64,000 bases of DNA from Ensifer adhaerens. GTDB taxonomy: Bacteria > Pseudomonadota > Alphaproteobacteria > Rhizobiales > Rhizobiaceae. The notes below the pieces were generated by a model. It saw only the letters and a program-made list of their open reading frames with translations. It made no database searches and had not been told where the DNA came from. The stretch covers positions 1,808,501 through 1,872,500 of the forward strand of contig NZ_CP083350.1 in the NCBI RefSeq assembly GCF_020035535.1, in the 5' to 3' direction. The position numbers and the translations under genes are program-made. Every line of letters begins with the position of its first letter. Positions within the stretch are counted from its first letter, which is position 1. This document shows positions 63,188 to 64,000 of this stretch, one piece after another.

Positions 63188-64000
63188 CTAGTGGCGGTTT
63201 GCCAGGATCACGCCCGTCGTGATGACGAGAATGCCGATGGCGGTAGCAAGAGCCAGCGTCTCGCCGAGGATCGGTATGGCCATCAGGCTTGCAAGCGCCG
63301 GCGCCAGCGAGCCGAGCGTTGCGCTCCGGGCGGCGCCGAGCCGCGAGATCGCGAATGCGTAGCCGACCGTCGAGACGAGGCCGACACCGAGCCCCTGGAC
63401 CAGAACGAAGGGCAGGGCCTGATGCCAGGAGAACTGCCCGATATGGGTGGTGACGGCGCCCGTAAGCAGCAACGGGACGAGGATGACAAGCGAGCCGATG
63501 GAGAGCAGCAATCCGTTGCTGATCGCGTCCACTCCGGTACGGCGCAGGCCGATCGTATAGGCGCCCCAGATGAGGCTTGCGATCAGAAGCATGCCGACGC
63601 CGCGCAGCGTCTCGGAGGTCACCGCATGTTGCTGTCCGGCGACGATGCCGATGACGCCGGCGAGGATCAGCGCGAGCGGCAGCCAGCGCTTCCTCGGCAC
63701 GCCCCTACGTTCAAGCAGAAAGGCGACCAATGCGACGGAAAGTGGCGTGGTCCCGGCAACGAGCGCCCCGACATAAGCCGCAGACGTTGCCTTCGCACCC
63801 TCGGAGACGATGAAGAAGAACGGCACGCCACCGAGCAAGACGAGGGTTGCATCCACAGGCCTGACCTTGCGAAGCACGGAGAGACGCTGCGGGATCGCCG
63901 GCAGAAGGGCGACGATCGGGATGGCGAAACGGATGAGGGCGACGTCGGCGGTGGCGAGCGGCGAAGCCCCGATCGCGCGCATGGTCAGCGCGAAGCCCGC
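63188..64000 (-). CDS. EamA/DMT-family permease, 5' end beyond window
   Basis: Inner-membrane drug/metabolite transporter. At least nine helices are visible in two EamA repeats (PVDATLVLLGGVPFFFIVSEGAKATSAAYVGALVAGTTPLSVALVAFLLERRG and GVGMLLIASLIWGAYTIGLRR ... LAPALASLMAIPILGETLALATAIGILVITTGVIL). The frame is open through the right edge and encodes AGFALT before the first internal ATG at 63982, which is expected inside the first helix of this family, so the true start lies outside. Possible amino acid exporter given its aminotransferase neighbour. Confidence 0.88.
   Translation of the reverse strand, partial: AGFALTMRAIGASPLATADVALIRFAIPIVALLPAIPQRLSVLRKVRPVDATLVLLGGVPFFFIVSEGAKATSAAYVGALVAGTTPLSVALVAFLLERRGVPRKRWLPLALILAGVIGIVAGQQHAVTSETLRGVGMLLIASLIWGAYTIGLRRTGVDAISNGLLLSIGSLVILVPLLLTGAVTTHIGQFSWHQALPFVLVQGLGVGLVSTVGYAFAISRLGAARSATLGSLAPALASLMAIPILGETLALATAIGILVITTGVILANRH

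Overview
This window is high-GC alphaproteobacterial DNA of the order Hyphomicrobiales, most like Sinorhizobium/Ensifer or a close Rhizobium. That is an inference from gene content: dipeptide-type ABC operons, PrtD-type type I secretion, a rhizobial adenylate cyclase with TPRs, many LysR/GntR/IclR/Lrp/Rrf2 regulators, and a small RNA with CCUCC loops of the alpha-proteobacterial cuckoo/ar14 type. There are no rRNA, tRNA or core ribosomal genes. The density of uptake and catabolic operons suggests an accessory region or secondary replicon. The high GC content produces very long antisense open frames, which are not annotated as genes.

Layout. 1-9.0 kb: a catabolic locus with a dipeptide-type ABC importer, a SelA/DgaE-like PLP enzyme, an EF_0837-type amidohydrolase, a RidA protein and an IclR regulator; an Asp/Glu racemase follows at 9.3 kb. 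10-16 kb: regulators paired with small enzymes or transporters (LysR/isochorismatase, MFS, DUF2000/Lrp, LysR). 16-19.3 kb: an AhpD-like/NmrA-like/cupin cluster, then an MscS channel and an Rrf2 regulator, with matching inverted repeats at both ends. 19.4-22.4 kb: M23 peptidase, diguanylate cyclase, Ogt. 22.6-29.1 kb: a frameshifted LuxR gene, a lone transposase OrfA-like gene, a type I secretion HlyD/PrtD pair whose ATPase motifs are degenerate, and two glycine-rich presumed substrates. 29.2 kb: GlxA-type AraC regulator. 30.6-42.8 kb: a large acid-sugar locus (DUF1537 kinase, GntR, Fe-ADH, PdxA2, cytosolic BNR sialidase-like protein, DMT transporter, complete dipeptide-type ABC importer, DapA-family lyase). 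42.8-47.6 kb: AsmA, DUF817 and a small HEPN-like protein. 48-55.8 kb: a second type I secretion operon with two unusual substrates, a low-complexity Gln/Asn/Gly protein and a QQTN..DND repeat protein, followed by an ATPase with a long N-terminal extension and its HlyD partner. 56-64 kb: secreted lectin-like protein, four-hairpin small RNA, small membrane protein, aldo/keto reductase, adenylate cyclase, VOC, OsmC, ICMT-like methyltransferase, aromatic aminotransferase and an EamA permease cut by the window edge.

The strongest candidates for something undescribed are the two type I secretion loci with glycine-rich repeat substrates (23.7-29.1 and 48.1-55.8 kb), the acid-sugar locus at 30.6-42.8 kb, and the multi-hairpin anti-Shine-Dalgarno small RNA at 56.7-56.9 kb.
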